Assembly: GCF_016428905.1 (NCBI RefSeq)
Contig: NZ_JAELTQ010000006.1
Coordinates: 21,495-85,494, forward strand
Reading direction: 5' to 3'
Source: Dyella sp. ASV24
Lineage (GTDB): Bacteria > Pseudomonadota > Gammaproteobacteria > Xanthomonadales > Rhodanobacteraceae
Length of the DNA: 64,000 nt
Shown: positions 24,447 to 33,571 of the stretch, piece after piece
How the letters are laid out: each line of letters begins with the position of its first letter
How positions within the stretch are numbered: position 1 is the first letter of the stretch
Program-made: the position numbers and the translations under genes
Notes under the pieces: model-generated
What the model saw: the letters and a program-made list of their open reading frames with translations, nothing else
Told to the model about the DNA's origin: nothing
Databases searched by the model: none

Positions 24447-27400
24447 GCTTCAACTTCTCCCTGAGGTCGTGAGACTTAAGCCCGCGGCGCGCGGCCAGGC
24501 CTTCGACAAAGCGTTCAACGACGGTGTCCAAGTGAAGGAACTCGGCATCGTCGAGTTCAGGCGTGAGGTAATCGACCGCCGCACCCGAGGCGTCCTGCTT
24601 AAAGGCCAGCATCATTGCCTGATAGGTATCGAGGCTCCCCGGCAGTTCCAGCGTTTCGAACTGGCAACGCTGCGTCTGCTGCGGACGGAGCATGCGGTAG
24701 CGCGCCTGCATTTCGGTCTTTGTGGTCCAGGCACGGGAGCCGAAGATGCCTCGGGATGCCTCGGGGATATTCAGCCCCGTCTGCACCACGCCATAGGTGC
24801 ACACCAACACTTCCACTGGGCCACGCCTGAAACCCTTGGCCAGCAGCTGATTGCGTTCCGTGATCGACATCTTTCCGTGGAACGCCCGGGCCAGCGCACC
24901 CTGTTGATTGATCGAGCGGGCCAAGCACTCGGCAAGCCCTGGGTTCTCCACGAACACCATCGTCTTGTGACCGTCCTGTGCACACGACACGGCGCGCTCC
25001 ACGGTGAAGCGCTGCTTGCTGGTCATCTGACCGTACGTCGGGAACCCCTTGATGCCGTACTGCGGATAGTTGCCGGCCATCAGCACAGCGCCGATGCGCG
25101 CGAGCAGCGCCACCAGGTTGATTTGCTTGCCGCTGTCCCCCGACCTGGCGCGCATGTCGCGATACCAGGCGGCAAAGTCATCAGCGATCGTCAGCCAGTA
25201 GCCGAGATGGTTGTCATCCCAGCTCAGTTCGTGGTGAAGCACATCGTAGGCCGGCGTTCTGATGTACGACGACACCTCCGGTTCCTGCGCAATGCGACGC
25301 TTGATGAAAGGCGCGGTCCAAGCTCGGAGGGCGGCGAGGTTGGCCAGCTTCGGAACCTCGCGCTTGCCGCCAGTGAAATCCTCCTCAAATTGCGCGGTAA
25401 CCCACTCGGTGACCACGTGCTCATCACGAAAGACATCCGTGCCGCGTCGCGCCGAGTGCATCGAATGCAGGAGATCAGGCGTGAGGTAGGGGCGATAGAA
25501 GCCGAACGGCTGGATCGCCGTACCGTCGCCGCCGACCCACTGCAACTGGGGAAGGAGGTCGCGCGGCATGTTCGCGATGGGCGTCCCGGTCATGCCGTAG
25601 CGACGCTTGGGGCTGACCATGTAGACCGCGCGCGTCTGCGCCGAGAAGCGATTGCGCAACAGGTGCGCCTCGTCGCAAACCATCGTCGCGATGCGACGGC
25701 GCAGCAAGCTTGCATAGGTGCGGCGGGCGTGCGCATCACTGATCGGCATCCGCAGGCGCGAATACGAGATCAGGTTAATTCGGCGCAGGTTTGCACAGTC
25801 CTCCGGTGACCGGATCACCTGGTACTCGTCCGCCGGCACGCCGACCGCGCGCAGCTCGGTCAGGATCTCGTCGATGAGGTGAGCCTCAACGCAGATCAGA
25901 TTGCGCTTGCCGCCCGCGAGGCAAAGCGCGATCGCCGCGCGCGTCTTACCCAGGCCCATCTGAAAGGCCACGATGCCCGAACGGGCCACCAGCATTTCAA
26001 CGACGTCGGCCTGCTGATAGGTCCAGCTCGCCACCGCCGCGCCACCCGTCCGCTCCAGGCGCAAGCGGATCTGCTTGGCCAGCTCCGGGTACTTGATCTC
26101 GCGGCTGTCGTGAATCGTCGTCCACTGCGGACCAGAGGAGACCTCGCTCAGCATCCGGAAGCTGCGCAAGAAGGCGCTCTCCTCGAGCGAGAGCACCTCG
26201 CCGGAGGTCGGGTGCGTGGCCGTGTAGACGCCGCCCTCATAGGCGAAGCTGACCTCCTGTCCCGGCAGGAAAAGACCGGAGCCCCAGCGAGCGGGGTTAC
26301 ATTGAATGGCTTCCTTCGGGGTCGCGGTCAGGTTGCCACTGGCGCCCGGCCCATGGATCAGCGCCACACGGCCCAGAGGGGTAGCCGCGCGGTCGTAGAG
26401 TCGGCGACGGCGGCGCAGGTACCCCAAAATGCCCGGGTCGGGGAGTGGCCGGCCGCCGGCGGCGCGGACTGCCTCGAGGATATCTCCCCACGCCGCCAGC
26501 GGATCAGGCTGGGCAAGGACGAGCTCAAGGTCAAAGACACCCTGCCCGGCATATTTCACGCCCACTGGGTAGCGGCCCTCCTCCGGCAAACGAGGCGGCA
26601 GGACGGATCGGAGCAGGCTGTTCATCACCTTCGCCTGGACCAGACCGCAGCGGAAATGCAGCTGCAGCTTTCGGCCGCTGTGGGTCAGGCGTACAGCGTC
26701 AGTGCCAGTCGGGGCGAGGGTGATCACCGGCTCCGACGGATTTACACGGATGGATCGCAGCTCGGGCGGCCGTTCATGGGTGTTTGAGCAGCGGATCGGG
26801 AGCGGAGGCAGATCGGCGTCCAGGGAAACCAGGTCCATCATCACGGGCAGCGCCGGGCCGGCACCGAAGACAGCGACCGAAACGTCAACAACGGCGGTCT
26901 CGGACTTAAAAACTGAACCACCCAGCCGATATATCGCTTTGAGCTTCTCCCCGAACGCCGCGTGCCCCTTGAGGGTGGCGGCGAACGAGGTGGGCAGCAG
27001 GGCAATCACCAGATCACACGCGTCAAGGGCTCGCTCGAGGGCGTAGGCGTGGCTAATGGCGGACGTATGCGGGCCAAAGCGGCCGGCGCACGTCGTCTCG
27101 CCGCCAACCAGCAAAGGCGACTCCAGATGTACCGAAAACGGCGGGTTGATGAGACCCACCCCCCAACCAGAGGCCCGCTGATCCTCAAGGGCAAGCGTCC
27201 GCAGCTCCATCTCGAAGCCCGCGGAGGTCGCCCGGTCGACCAGCTGCTCGACGGTGGGCGCGTGAATGTCGGCGCCGCCAATGACGTGCCGCTCGGGGTC
27301 GGCGAACTGGAGCAACCGTCCGGAGCCGACCGAGTTGTCGAACACAGCCACCCGGCTACCCGGCGCCCGCTCCAGGGCAGCCGCCATCGCGGGCTGGGCG

Positions 27401-27573
27401 AGGCGCCACATGAAGGCAGCGACGTTGTCCGGGGTGAAGAACTGGGACAGGTGCTCCTGCCGGGCCAGGTGCAGGCCGGCCAGGGAGCCCGGGCGGCGGG
27501 CCATGGAGCCGAGGGAGCGCACGTCCCGCAGCGGGGCGTACCAGTCGGAGGGGTGCGGGGCGGTCTCGTTCAT
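24436..27573 (-). CDS. N6-adenine methyltransferase / SNF2-type helicase fusion
   Basis: A 1045-residue two-part protein. The first third is an N6-adenine methyltransferase: QFFTPDNVAAFM (about 44-55), motif I-like DNSVGSGRLL and catalytic NPPF (143-146). The C-terminal half is a superfamily 2 SNF2-like helicase: Walker A MGLGKTRAAIAL, motif II CDEAHLLRN, motif III MTGTPI, then a helicase C domain with VQTGLNIPEASRGIF. No target-recognition or nuclease domain is seen. Fused enzymes of this type occur in phages and plasmids, with roles in DNA protection or anti-restriction suspected but not established. The start at 27573 has only a very close AGGG; a start further inside is possible. Confidence 0.85.
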   Translation of the reverse strand: MNETAPHPSDWYAPLRDVRSLGSMARRPGSLAGLHLARQEHLSQFFTPDNVAAFMWRLAQPAMAAALERAPGSRVAVFDNSVGSGRLLQFADPERHVIGGADIHAPTVEQLVDRATSAGFEMELRTLALEDQRASGWGVGLINPPFSVHLESPLLVGGETTCAGRFGPHTSAISHAYALERALDACDLVIALLPTSFAATLKGHAAFGEKLKAIYRLGGSVFKSETAVVDVSVAVFGAGPALPVMMDLVSLDADLPPLPIRCSNTHERPPELRSIRVNPSEPVITLAPTGTDAVRLTHSGRKLQLHFRCGLVQAKVMNSLLRSVLPPRLPEEGRYPVGVKYAGQGVFDLELVLAQPDPLAAWGDILEAVRAAGGRPLPDPGILGYLRRRRRLYDRAATPLGRVALIHGPGASGNLTATPKEAIQCNPARWGSGLFLPGQEVSFAYEGGVYTATHPTSGEVLSLEESAFLRSFRMLSEVSSGPQWTTIHDSREIKYPELAKQIRLRLERTGGAAVASWTYQQADVVEMLVARSGIVAFQMGLGKTRAAIALCLAGGKRNLICVEAHLIDEILTELRAVGVPADEYQVIRSPEDCANLRRINLISYSRLRMPISDAHARRTYASLLRRRIATMVCDEAHLLRNRFSAQTRAVYMVSPKRRYGMTGTPIANMPRDLLPQLQWVGGDGTAIQPFGFYRPYLTPDLLHSMHSARRGTDVFRDEHVVTEWVTAQFEEDFTGGKREVPKLANLAALRAWTAPFIKRRIAQEPEVSSYIRTPAYDVLHHELSWDDNHLGYWLTIADDFAAWYRDMRARSGDSGKQINLVALLARIGAVLMAGNYPQYGIKGFPTYGQMTSKQRFTVERAVSCAQDGHKTMVFVENPGLAECLARSINQQGALARAFHGKMSITERNQLLAKGFRRGPVEVLVCTYGVVQTGLNIPEASRGIFGSRAWTTKTEMQARYRMLRPQQTQRCQFETLELPGSLDTYQAMMLAFKQDASGAAVDYLTPELDDAEFLHLDTVVERFVEGLAARRGLKSHDLREKLKHAA

Positions 27574-27690
27574 CCCTCAGATCATGAATCCGGGGCCCGG
27601 CGGGCAAAGTTCGGCCGGTTTTGGCGACAATGGACGCCGCGGCGGGTCCTGGCCCGCCAGGATCGCCGATGGCCGCCAAGGGAGCTGCTG

Positions 27691-29025
27691 GTGTTGGAAG
27701 GATTGAAGGCGCGGGTTCATGGCGCTCTCATGCGCTTGAACGCGACCCTGCGTCACAGCGCCCGATTCGCCGAGCGGAGAATGCCGCTTCTCGGCGCGGT
27801 GACTGTTGCCTCCTTCCCCCTCTTCTACCTGATCTGGGGCTACGTCTTCCCGCAGCCCTACGAGAACCTCGGATGGCGCCTGGTCGTGGCCGTCCTGAGT
27901 CTCCCGCTCCTTCTGGCAGGCTACCTGCCGCCGCGCTTGCGCGACCTGCTGCCCCTTTACTGGCTGCCTTGCATCATCGTCAGCCTGCCCCTCTTCACCA
28001 CCTACATGATGCTGATGAACGGCATGACCACGGTGTGGGTGATGACTCAGCTCACATCTACCTTTCTGGTCTTCCTTCTGTTTGAAGTGCGGGTGAGCAT
28101 TTACGCCCTTCTGATCGGCTGGTTCCTTGCGGGGCTCTGCTGGTTCCTCGGCGGCCACCCCGACGTACCCATGCATCCGCTCGGACCACTCTTCATGGTC
28201 TGGGGGTTCGCTTTGATCACAGCCATCGTGTGTAACTTGAGCCGATCTATTGCTGAGCACTCCCGCGGCGACAGCCTACGCGCGACGAGCGCGACCATCG
28301 CCCACGAAATGCGCACGCCGCTCGCGTCCATCCGGCTGGCCGGTACCGGCCTGGCCAAACACCTCCCGGAGCTACTGGGCGGGTACGAGGCGGCGGTCAA
28401 GGCCGGCCTCATCAAGCCAAAGATGCGATCGAGCACGTTTGGTGTCATCCGCGACATGGCCGATACGGTGGCCAACGAGGCGGAGCACGCGATGGTGACC
28501 ATCGAGATGTTGCTCGCCGCGGCGCAATTTGCCGAGCGCGGGAAGGACACGGAAGTAGACGCCGGCGCGACGGTCGAGGCTGCGCTGAACCGGTACCCTT
28601 ATGGATCCGCCACAGAGCGCGATCGCGTGCGTGTGGCCGTCAAGGACACCTTCGTCTTCACCGGATCAGCGCCAGCGCTCACGAACGTTATCTTCAACCT
28701 CGTGAAGAACGCGCTTCACTACACCGCGCGCAAGCAGGAAGCGCTCGTGCATATCCAGGTCGACCGGCCCAATGCCGGCGTCGGCCGCATCACCATCTTC
28801 GACACGGGCCAAGGCATCTCTCCGGAGCTGTTGCCTCGGATTTTCCATCGCTTCGTGTCCGGTAAGGAACGACCAGAAACCGCTTTGGGGATTGGTCTCG
28901 CTTACTGCCAGGAGGCCGTGGCCCAGATGGGCGGGCAGATCAAGTGCTCCTCCAAGAGCGGGATCTTCACCCGCTTTGACATCACTTTCCCAACCTCAAA
29001 CAAGGCCGACACCGGTGCTCCGTAA
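27691..29025 (+). CDS. Sensor histidine kinase with a six-helix membrane sensor domain
   Basis: The product has 444 residues. About six transmembrane helices occupy residues 31-182, then the dimerisation and phosphoacceptor box IAHEMRTPL (His205). The N box is NVIFNLVKNALHY, G1 is IFDTGQGIS and G2 is ALGIGLAY. The membrane sensor without a periplasmic domain resembles CqsS/LqsS-type quorum-sensing kinases, though the ligand cannot be read from sequence. The start is GTG at 27691 with AAGGGAG six bases upstream, although the frame stays open further upstream. It overlaps the next gene and forms a two-gene plus-strand operon, divergent from the methyltransferase-helicase gene. Confidence 0.9.
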   Translation: MLEGLKARVHGALMRLNATLRHSARFAERRMPLLGAVTVASFPLFYLIWGYVFPQPYENLGWRLVVAVLSLPLLLAGYLPPRLRDLLPLYWLPCIIVSLPLFTTYMMLMNGMTTVWVMTQLTSTFLVFLLFEVRVSIYALLIGWFLAGLCWFLGGHPDVPMHPLGPLFMVWGFALITAIVCNLSRSIAEHSRGDSLRATSATIAHEMRTPLASIRLAGTGLAKHLPELLGGYEAAVKAGLIKPKMRSSTFGVIRDMADTVANEAEHAMVTIEMLLAAAQFAERGKDTEVDAGATVEAALNRYPYGSATERDRVRVAVKDTFVFTGSAPALTNVIFNLVKNALHYTARKQEALVHIQVDRPNAGVGRITIFDTGQGISPELLPRIFHRFVSGKERPETALGIGLAYCQEAVAQMGGQIKCSSKSGIFTRFDITFPTSNKADTGAP

Positions 29026-30037
29026 CCTACCTAGCCCCGTCCCGCCATTCTTCTTCCCGACACGCGTCATCCACGTGGACGACCACGAGACGTACCTGCG
29101 CGTCATGCGTCCGCACCTCGAACCTGATGTGTTCGTTGAGGGCTTCGCGTCCGCAGGCGACGCGCTCGACGCCATCGACAGCGCCCGTGGTGGTCCGGCG
29201 GCGCTCGCGGGCCTAGTCCACCACCGCAAGGACGCGCACGGCACGGACAACGAGCTCGTTCTCGATGTGGCCATGATCAAGCGCATCATGTACGACGAGC
29301 GCCGATTCGCCATGCCGTCCGTCCTGGTCGCCGACTATGCGATGCCTGAAATGACCGGCCTCAATTTCCTACAGACCTGCGGCACCGCCAACATTGGCCG
29401 CGTGCTGCTGACTGGCCAGGCGGATAAGGCGACGGTGATCAAGGCCTTCAACGACGGTCTGATCGATCGCTACATAGAGAAGTCCGACTCCAACGCGCCC
29501 GACGTTCTGATGAAGACGATCGCTGACCTGCAGTGGCGGTACTTCGCTCGCGCCTTCTCGACTGTGAGTCATGCGCTGTCTCGTGAGGACTACCGAGTGC
29601 TCTGGGACCGCGAGGCAATGGAGACCATCATCAAGTCCTTGAACATCGAGCCCGTCGAGATGTACCTCGTGCCAGAGCCCACCGGTCTACTGTTCCTCGA
29701 CGGGCACGGCGAAGCCGAGTTCGTTGTAGTGGTGTCCGACACGCAACTCATGAAGATGATCGACGAGGGCGAGAAGCAGTCGATGTCCGATGACGATCTC
29801 GCGCGGATGGGCAGCGAAGAGGCTGTGCCGGTCTTGCACAATGGCGAGAAGGCGTACAGCGCCGACCCGGTCAACTACGACATGATCCCCGTGGAAACCC
29901 TCCGCACTGGGGAGGGCAGCTACCACATAGGCCGCTTGGCGGATCTGGCACGGTTCCAGCTCGACCAAGTGATGCCCTACGAGCGCTGGCTCGACGAGCG
30001 TGAGGGTGACAACGCCGGCGACCCCGCCTTTCGCTGA
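29015..30037 (+). CDS. Response regulator with an expanded receiver domain and an unknown output domain
   Basis: The product has 340 residues, starting at GTG 29015 and overlapping the kinase end by 11 bp. Receiver residues are the acidic pair Asp22/Asp23, phosphoacceptor Asp107 (LVADYAMPEMTG), Thr133 and Lys156. The distance from the acid pair to Asp107 is about 85 residues, compared with roughly 45 in typical receivers, because of an insertion around 55-100. The C-terminal half (about 165-340) shows no HTH, GGDEF or kinase motif and ends in an acidic tail. The kinase is its obvious partner. Confidence 0.82.
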   Translation: MLRNLPSPVPPFFFPTRVIHVDDHETYLRVMRPHLEPDVFVEGFASAGDALDAIDSARGGPAALAGLVHHRKDAHGTDNELVLDVAMIKRIMYDERRFAMPSVLVADYAMPEMTGLNFLQTCGTANIGRVLLTGQADKATVIKAFNDGLIDRYIEKSDSNAPDVLMKTIADLQWRYFARAFSTVSHALSREDYRVLWDREAMETIIKSLNIEPVEMYLVPEPTGLLFLDGHGEAEFVVVVSDTQLMKMIDEGEKQSMSDDDLARMGSEEAVPVLHNGEKAYSADPVNYDMIPVETLRTGEGSYHIGRLADLARFQLDQVMPYERWLDEREGDNAGDPAFR

Positions 30038-30078
30038 GCAGCCCCTGGCTTGGGCGGGAGCCTGCGCATGGGTAATCT

Positions 30079-30765
30079 ATGGCCATGCTTGAGCAACTCT
30101 CCAGCGCAGATATCCGCCACCTGCTGACCCGCGCCGGGCTCCCCGGCGTGCGAGTCATCCAGGAGGAAGGGCCAAAGGTCGTCATCGGCATCCGGTCGAG
30201 CGACTTCGTGCCAGACGGCCTTTCGCTTGCTGGGCACCCGACAGTGGCCAACGAACTCTTGGGAATCGCCGACTATCCGACCTTCGCTATCGCGTTGTCG
30301 CTACCGGACGACGCACTCGGCGGATTTGCCGCGCTCGGGGCGTGGGGTGAACTCCTGAGCGCCGCGGCGCGCGAGATCCGCCAGCGCGTTGAAGAAGTAC
30401 AGGATCAGGTCGCGGACGCGCGCAAGCGCTTGGAGACCGAACCGGCGGCGCCGTGGCACATCACGGGATTCGACCCCTACACCCAGAAGATCACCCTTGG
30501 CGGGCGCACGCTGCTGGCCACAGACGCCCGCCGATCTGGCGAGCTGGAGGATCTCTCTCGTCTCTTCCTGGTGCCGCTCATTGGGACTGGGGAAAGTGCG
30601 GAGAGGATCCAAGCGCGCGGGAGAGCGGCTCAGCGTCGGGCAACGGTCGATGCTGCAGAGCGCGGCGGCCACATCATCACGGTGATGACGGGCCGCCGGC
30701 AGTCAAGGCGGGTGCGCGTGGACTTGCTCCGGCGCGTGGTGATCAAGGGAGCCGTTACCGACTGA
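30079..30765 (+). CDS. Unknown protein (228 aa) with a coiled-coil middle
   Basis: It begins MAMLEQLSSADIRHLLTRAG. Middle residues around 100-125 (AAREIRQRVEEVQDQVADAR) form a helix or coiled coil, and the C-terminus is strongly basic (GRRQSRRVRVDLLRR), suggesting nucleic-acid binding. No family recognised. It follows the response regulator on the same strand by 41 bp and converges with the next gene, overlapping its end by 11 bp. Confidence 0.6.
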   Translation: MAMLEQLSSADIRHLLTRAGLPGVRVIQEEGPKVVIGIRSSDFVPDGLSLAGHPTVANELLGIADYPTFAIALSLPDDALGGFAALGAWGELLSAAAREIRQRVEEVQDQVADARKRLETEPAAPWHITGFDPYTQKITLGGRTLLATDARRSGELEDLSRLFLVPLIGTGESAERIQARGRAAQRRATVDAAERGGHIITVMTGRRQSRRVRVDLLRRVVIKGAVTD

Positions 30766-31819
30766 TCGGCGTAACGGCGTCCGACTTCGGGATGACGGCA
30801 AGCAGCGGCAAGCCGCGGGGCAGCGGACGGGCGATGGTCATCGGCTCGAAGTTCGGCGACTTCTTCCCGTTGCAGGCCATCAGCACCATGTTGTAGCCGC
30901 GCATCATGTCGGCGATCACTCGGGTGGACCGGTCCATGGCATCCAAAGTGGCCGGTACCCATGCCTCCTCACCGCCTTCCAGGTCTGCCCGCTCGCATTC
31001 GGACATCGTGTTGGCCAAGAGCTGGGCGACCAGCTGCAGCGCCACGATCTGCTGCGCCCGCGCGGTCCACGCGCCGGCAACCACCGCCTGCGCCATCACT
31101 TCGATCTGCACCGACTTGGGCGCTCGACGCTCCCAGTCGCGGTACTCGTCCTCGCCCAACGACTTGGCGGTCAGGCGGACCGCCTTGTTGTAGAACCCAA
31201 CCAAGTGGGCCAGACGGCGCCACGCGGTGTTCGGGGGGCAGTTGCGCACATGCGTGTCGATATCGACCGTCATCGCCGCGAGGACGTTCTCGATAGCGGC
31301 AGTTGCCGCATGCCGGTGATCCGTGATTCGGATGAACGCCGTGCCTTCAGGAAGCGAAGCCGTTCGGACTTCGCGAAAGGGCACGGTCGGAGTGAAGGTC
31401 GTGGCGCCAGCGGCGACCGCGATCGTCAGCCCGTTGTTCCACATCCCAGCGGCACCCTCCTCAAGGTCGTTCCACACCGCCACTGGCATGCCATCGTCTG
31501 CACTGATCTCCACCTGATCCGGCATGCCCATGGCATCTAGTGCGGAGCGCTCGGCAGGATTGGAACAGGCCTGCAGGAGAAACGAGTCCCAGGCAGTGCC
31601 CGACCGGGTATGCAGGCGCTCGATCTCGCGGCGGATGTGGCGATGCGAGTCGGTCTCCGGGCCGTCGGTCGGCAGGAGCCCGACAAGGCGAGTCGCCACT
31701 TCGCGCGAATCCATCACCTGGGCGAGGTAGTACGCCTCGGCAGGGCTGGGTATCGGCAGGCGACTTTCCCCTCGCTTGGTTTCGCCGTTCTTGTTCGTTG
31801 CACGGCTGGTCCGGGACAT
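30755..31819 (-). CDS. Unknown soluble protein (354 aa)
   Basis: The ATG at 31819 has AAGGAAG six to seven bases upstream and gives MSRTSRATNKNGETKRGESR, a basic N-terminus. The remaining sequence is largely helical with no signal peptide. I see no motif. It may be DNA associated because of the basic start, but this is a guess. A strong inverted repeat (31855-31884) lies 36 bp upstream. Confidence 0.65.
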   Translation of the reverse strand: MSRTSRATNKNGETKRGESRLPIPSPAEAYYLAQVMDSREVATRLVGLLPTDGPETDSHRHIRREIERLHTRSGTAWDSFLLQACSNPAERSALDAMGMPDQVEISADDGMPVAVWNDLEEGAAGMWNNGLTIAVAAGATTFTPTVPFREVRTASLPEGTAFIRITDHRHAATAAIENVLAAMTVDIDTHVRNCPPNTAWRRLAHLVGFYNKAVRLTAKSLGEDEYRDWERRAPKSVQIEVMAQAVVAGAWTARAQQIVALQLVAQLLANTMSECERADLEGGEEAWVPATLDAMDRSTRVIADMMRGYNMVLMACNGKKSPNFEPMTIARPLPRGLPLLAVIPKSDAVTPISR

Positions 31820-31854
31820 ACCTGTCTTCCTTTGGTGAGCTTCCGTTTTGACGC

Positions 31855-31884
31855 GGAAAAGGCTCGCCTCGGCTTGCCTTTTCC
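31855..31884. repeat. Perfect inverted repeat in a divergent promoter region
   Basis: GGAAAAGGC, 12 bases, GCCTTTTCC. It lies between the divergent genes at 31819 and 32014. The outer GGAAA/TTTCC and the roughly 30 bp length echo the dispersed palindrome family, but spacing and distance to the gene differ. It could be an operator or leader hairpin. Confidence 0.5.
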
Positions 31885-32013
31885 TGAACCGATAATGCAG
31901 CAATAGTCAAACGACGACCACAGAAAAACCCCCCGAAAGAACGCGCCGTTTCGCCATTTGCCGTGGAGCCTCCGCGTCTACCCTTTCTTCACTTGGTCAC
32001 AGGAAAGGACGAA

Positions 32014-32754
32014 ATGGCAAAGAAGTCGAAGCCCCAGAACCGGGGCCTTTTCACCGCGTTCGCGCTAGCGGGCACTGCCGTCTTTGGCTTCGTGATGTTC
32101 CAGCAATGGACGAAGCATGACGGCTTGCCCTCGGGCGACGGCACCGTAGCGGCCGACGAACACATGCTTGACCGTATCGACGACACGAATGCCGTGGGTC
32201 GTGCCCTCAAGGATGTGGTACAGCCTGCCACCCGCAGCTCGTCGACCAGCAGCGGCGGCTCGGCGGTGACGCGCCAGGTCGCCCCACCGGCACCTGTTGA
32301 CCCCACGGACAAGCAGACGAGAGAGAACGCCAAGCGCGGCGCCATCGTTGGCCTACCGGCAGTGGTGTCGGCGAACAGCTTCCAGCTGCAGGGGCGCACC
32401 GTCGTCTTGTGGGGAGTTGCCGTGCCCCAGAGCCAGGTGCCGTGCGTGACCGGCCAGGTCTCCTGGTCGTGCGGGACCGAGTCGCTTACCGCTCTCCGCC
32501 AGTTCCTCGGCCTGCACGAAGTCGCCTGTTTCGACAAGGGCAACGACAACGCCGGCCGGATGGTCGCGCAGTGCTTCGTAGGCCCGCTGGATGTGGCCGG
32601 CGACCTGGTGCGCAACGGGTGGGCGATTGCTGATTCGAACTACACGCGGGCCTACACACCGCAGGAGTCGGACGCCAAGTTCAAGCGCCGAGGAATCTGG
32701 ACGGGGAACTTCGACCGGTCGACGTTCGTCGGCGCGTTCGGTGCTCCTCTGTAA
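32014..32754 (+). CDS. Membrane-anchored thermonuclease-fold (SNase-like) protein
   Basis: The product has 246 residues. A basic N-terminus and one membrane helix (about 15-32) are followed by a linker and an SNase-like domain (about 120-235). SNase landmarks include VVLWGVAVPQ, where active nucleases read VRLxGIDAPE, and AGRMVAQCFV followed by VAGDLVRNGWAI. The catalytic Arg and Glu of the first motif appear replaced, so nuclease activity is doubtful. Four cysteines in the domain suggest disulfides outside the inner membrane. The ATG at 32014 has AGGAAAGG upstream. It is convergent with the next gene. Confidence 0.7.
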   Translation: MAKKSKPQNRGLFTAFALAGTAVFGFVMFQQWTKHDGLPSGDGTVAADEHMLDRIDDTNAVGRALKDVVQPATRSSSTSSGGSAVTRQVAPPAPVDPTDKQTRENAKRGAIVGLPAVVSANSFQLQGRTVVLWGVAVPQSQVPCVTGQVSWSCGTESLTALRQFLGLHEVACFDKGNDNAGRMVAQCFVGPLDVAGDLVRNGWAIADSNYTRAYTPQESDAKFKRRGIWTGNFDRSTFVGAFGAPL

Positions 32755-32781
32755 ACCCAATCAATTCCGTACGTTACGAGC

Positions 32782-32831
32782 CGGACGCGGATAGCATAAA
32801 TTGTATAATAGATTTTATGCTATCCGGTCCG
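32782..32831. repeat. Long AT-rich inverted repeat between convergent genes
   Basis: CGGATAGCATAAA (32788-32800) is perfectly repeated as TTTATGCTATCCG (32814-32826), and CGGAC and GTCCG extend the arms beyond a one-base bulge. It is much more AT-rich than its surroundings. It may act as a bidirectional terminator, though no T tract follows on either strand, and it contains the Xer-like site. Confidence 0.7.
32798..32825. other. Candidate dif/pdif-like XerCD recombination site
   Basis: The layout is 11 + 6 + 11 bases: left arm AAATTGTATAA, six-base centre TAGATT and right arm TTATGCTATCC. Known dif and pdif sites have arms ending in ATAA and starting with TTATG around a six-base centre, as here. 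The outer ends match consensus poorly. Such sites resolve plasmid dimers or bound mobile modules. Confidence 0.4.
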
Positions 32832-32887
32832 ACTAGGACCCGCAGCTCGGCCATGATGCCCCACGAGCTGCTCACGGTCCTTCTCGA

Positions 32888-33556
32888 TTACTGCCCACCG
32901 CCCGCACCAGCTGGCATCTCGCCGGCGGCATACTGACTCTGCTGGGCACGGTAGCGCTCAAGCTTCGCCTGGGCGATCTGGAGAACCTCCAGTGCATTTC
33001 GACCTGAGAGATCTCGGCGAGCCCCCGCGATCAATTTCTCTTGCGGCACCGTCTCGGGAAGAATGTGCTGCGCGCGCATCTGCTCGATGGGCAGGTTTGC
33101 CACCATGATCAGCCGCACAGCCTTCTGAAATGCCTTCGACTGCGTCTCCGGCAGGGCAGCGGTGATCTGGTTGATGGAGTCGACCATGGTATCCACAGAG
33201 GAGCCATCAATCCGGATGGACAAACCCGGTTGGTCAAGGTCGGCCCTCGACACGGATGCGTCGATGTCCCGCTCGCTAGACTCGATAACCGCCGGCGACG
33301 CCAGGCGCAAACCGCTCGCCAAGTCGACCTGCACGTCCGTGTGTTCCGCTGGCCACGGTGTGTCGCGAATCGGGCGCTCGGGCGCCGCGCTGCTCACTGC
33401 TACCGGCGCCGGGCTTGGCCAGAGCGCAATAGCGGCGCACGCAGCCACCGCCACCAACCCTGCACCGACGAGCATCCAACCGCGATTGCGGGTCGGCGCA
33501 GGCACTGCCTCCGCAGGTGACTTGACAGCCCCTTTCCGCTTCTTTCCCTTGCTCAT
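32888..33556 (-). CDS. DUF6694-like membrane-anchored protein
   Basis: The product has 222 residues with one N-terminal membrane helix (about 26-46) and a periplasmic helical domain. The pattern SIRIDGSSVDTMVDSINQI, a late FQKAVRLIMVANL and LSGRNALEVLQIAQ resemble DUF6694 proteins, usually lipoproteins of unknown role. There is no lipobox cysteine, so anchoring is by the helix. The purine-rich GGAGAGAGAG lies directly upstream of the ATG. The gene immediately upstream is the RecJ-like gene, 15 bp away. Confidence 0.6.
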   Translation of the reverse strand: MSKGKKRKGAVKSPAEAVPAPTRNRGWMLVGAGLVAVAACAAIALWPSPAPVAVSSAAPERPIRDTPWPAEHTDVQVDLASGLRLASPAVIESSERDIDASVSRADLDQPGLSIRIDGSSVDTMVDSINQITAALPETQSKAFQKAVRLIMVANLPIEQMRAQHILPETVPQEKLIAGARRDLSGRNALEVLQIAQAKLERYRAQQSQYAAGEMPAGAGGGQ

Positions 33557-33571
33557 CTCTCTCTCCGTCCT

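Noticed and set aside
26962..27690. Upstream extension of the histidine kinase frame
   Set aside because: It runs antisense into the methyltransferase-helicase gene; GTG 27691 has a good AAGGGAG site.
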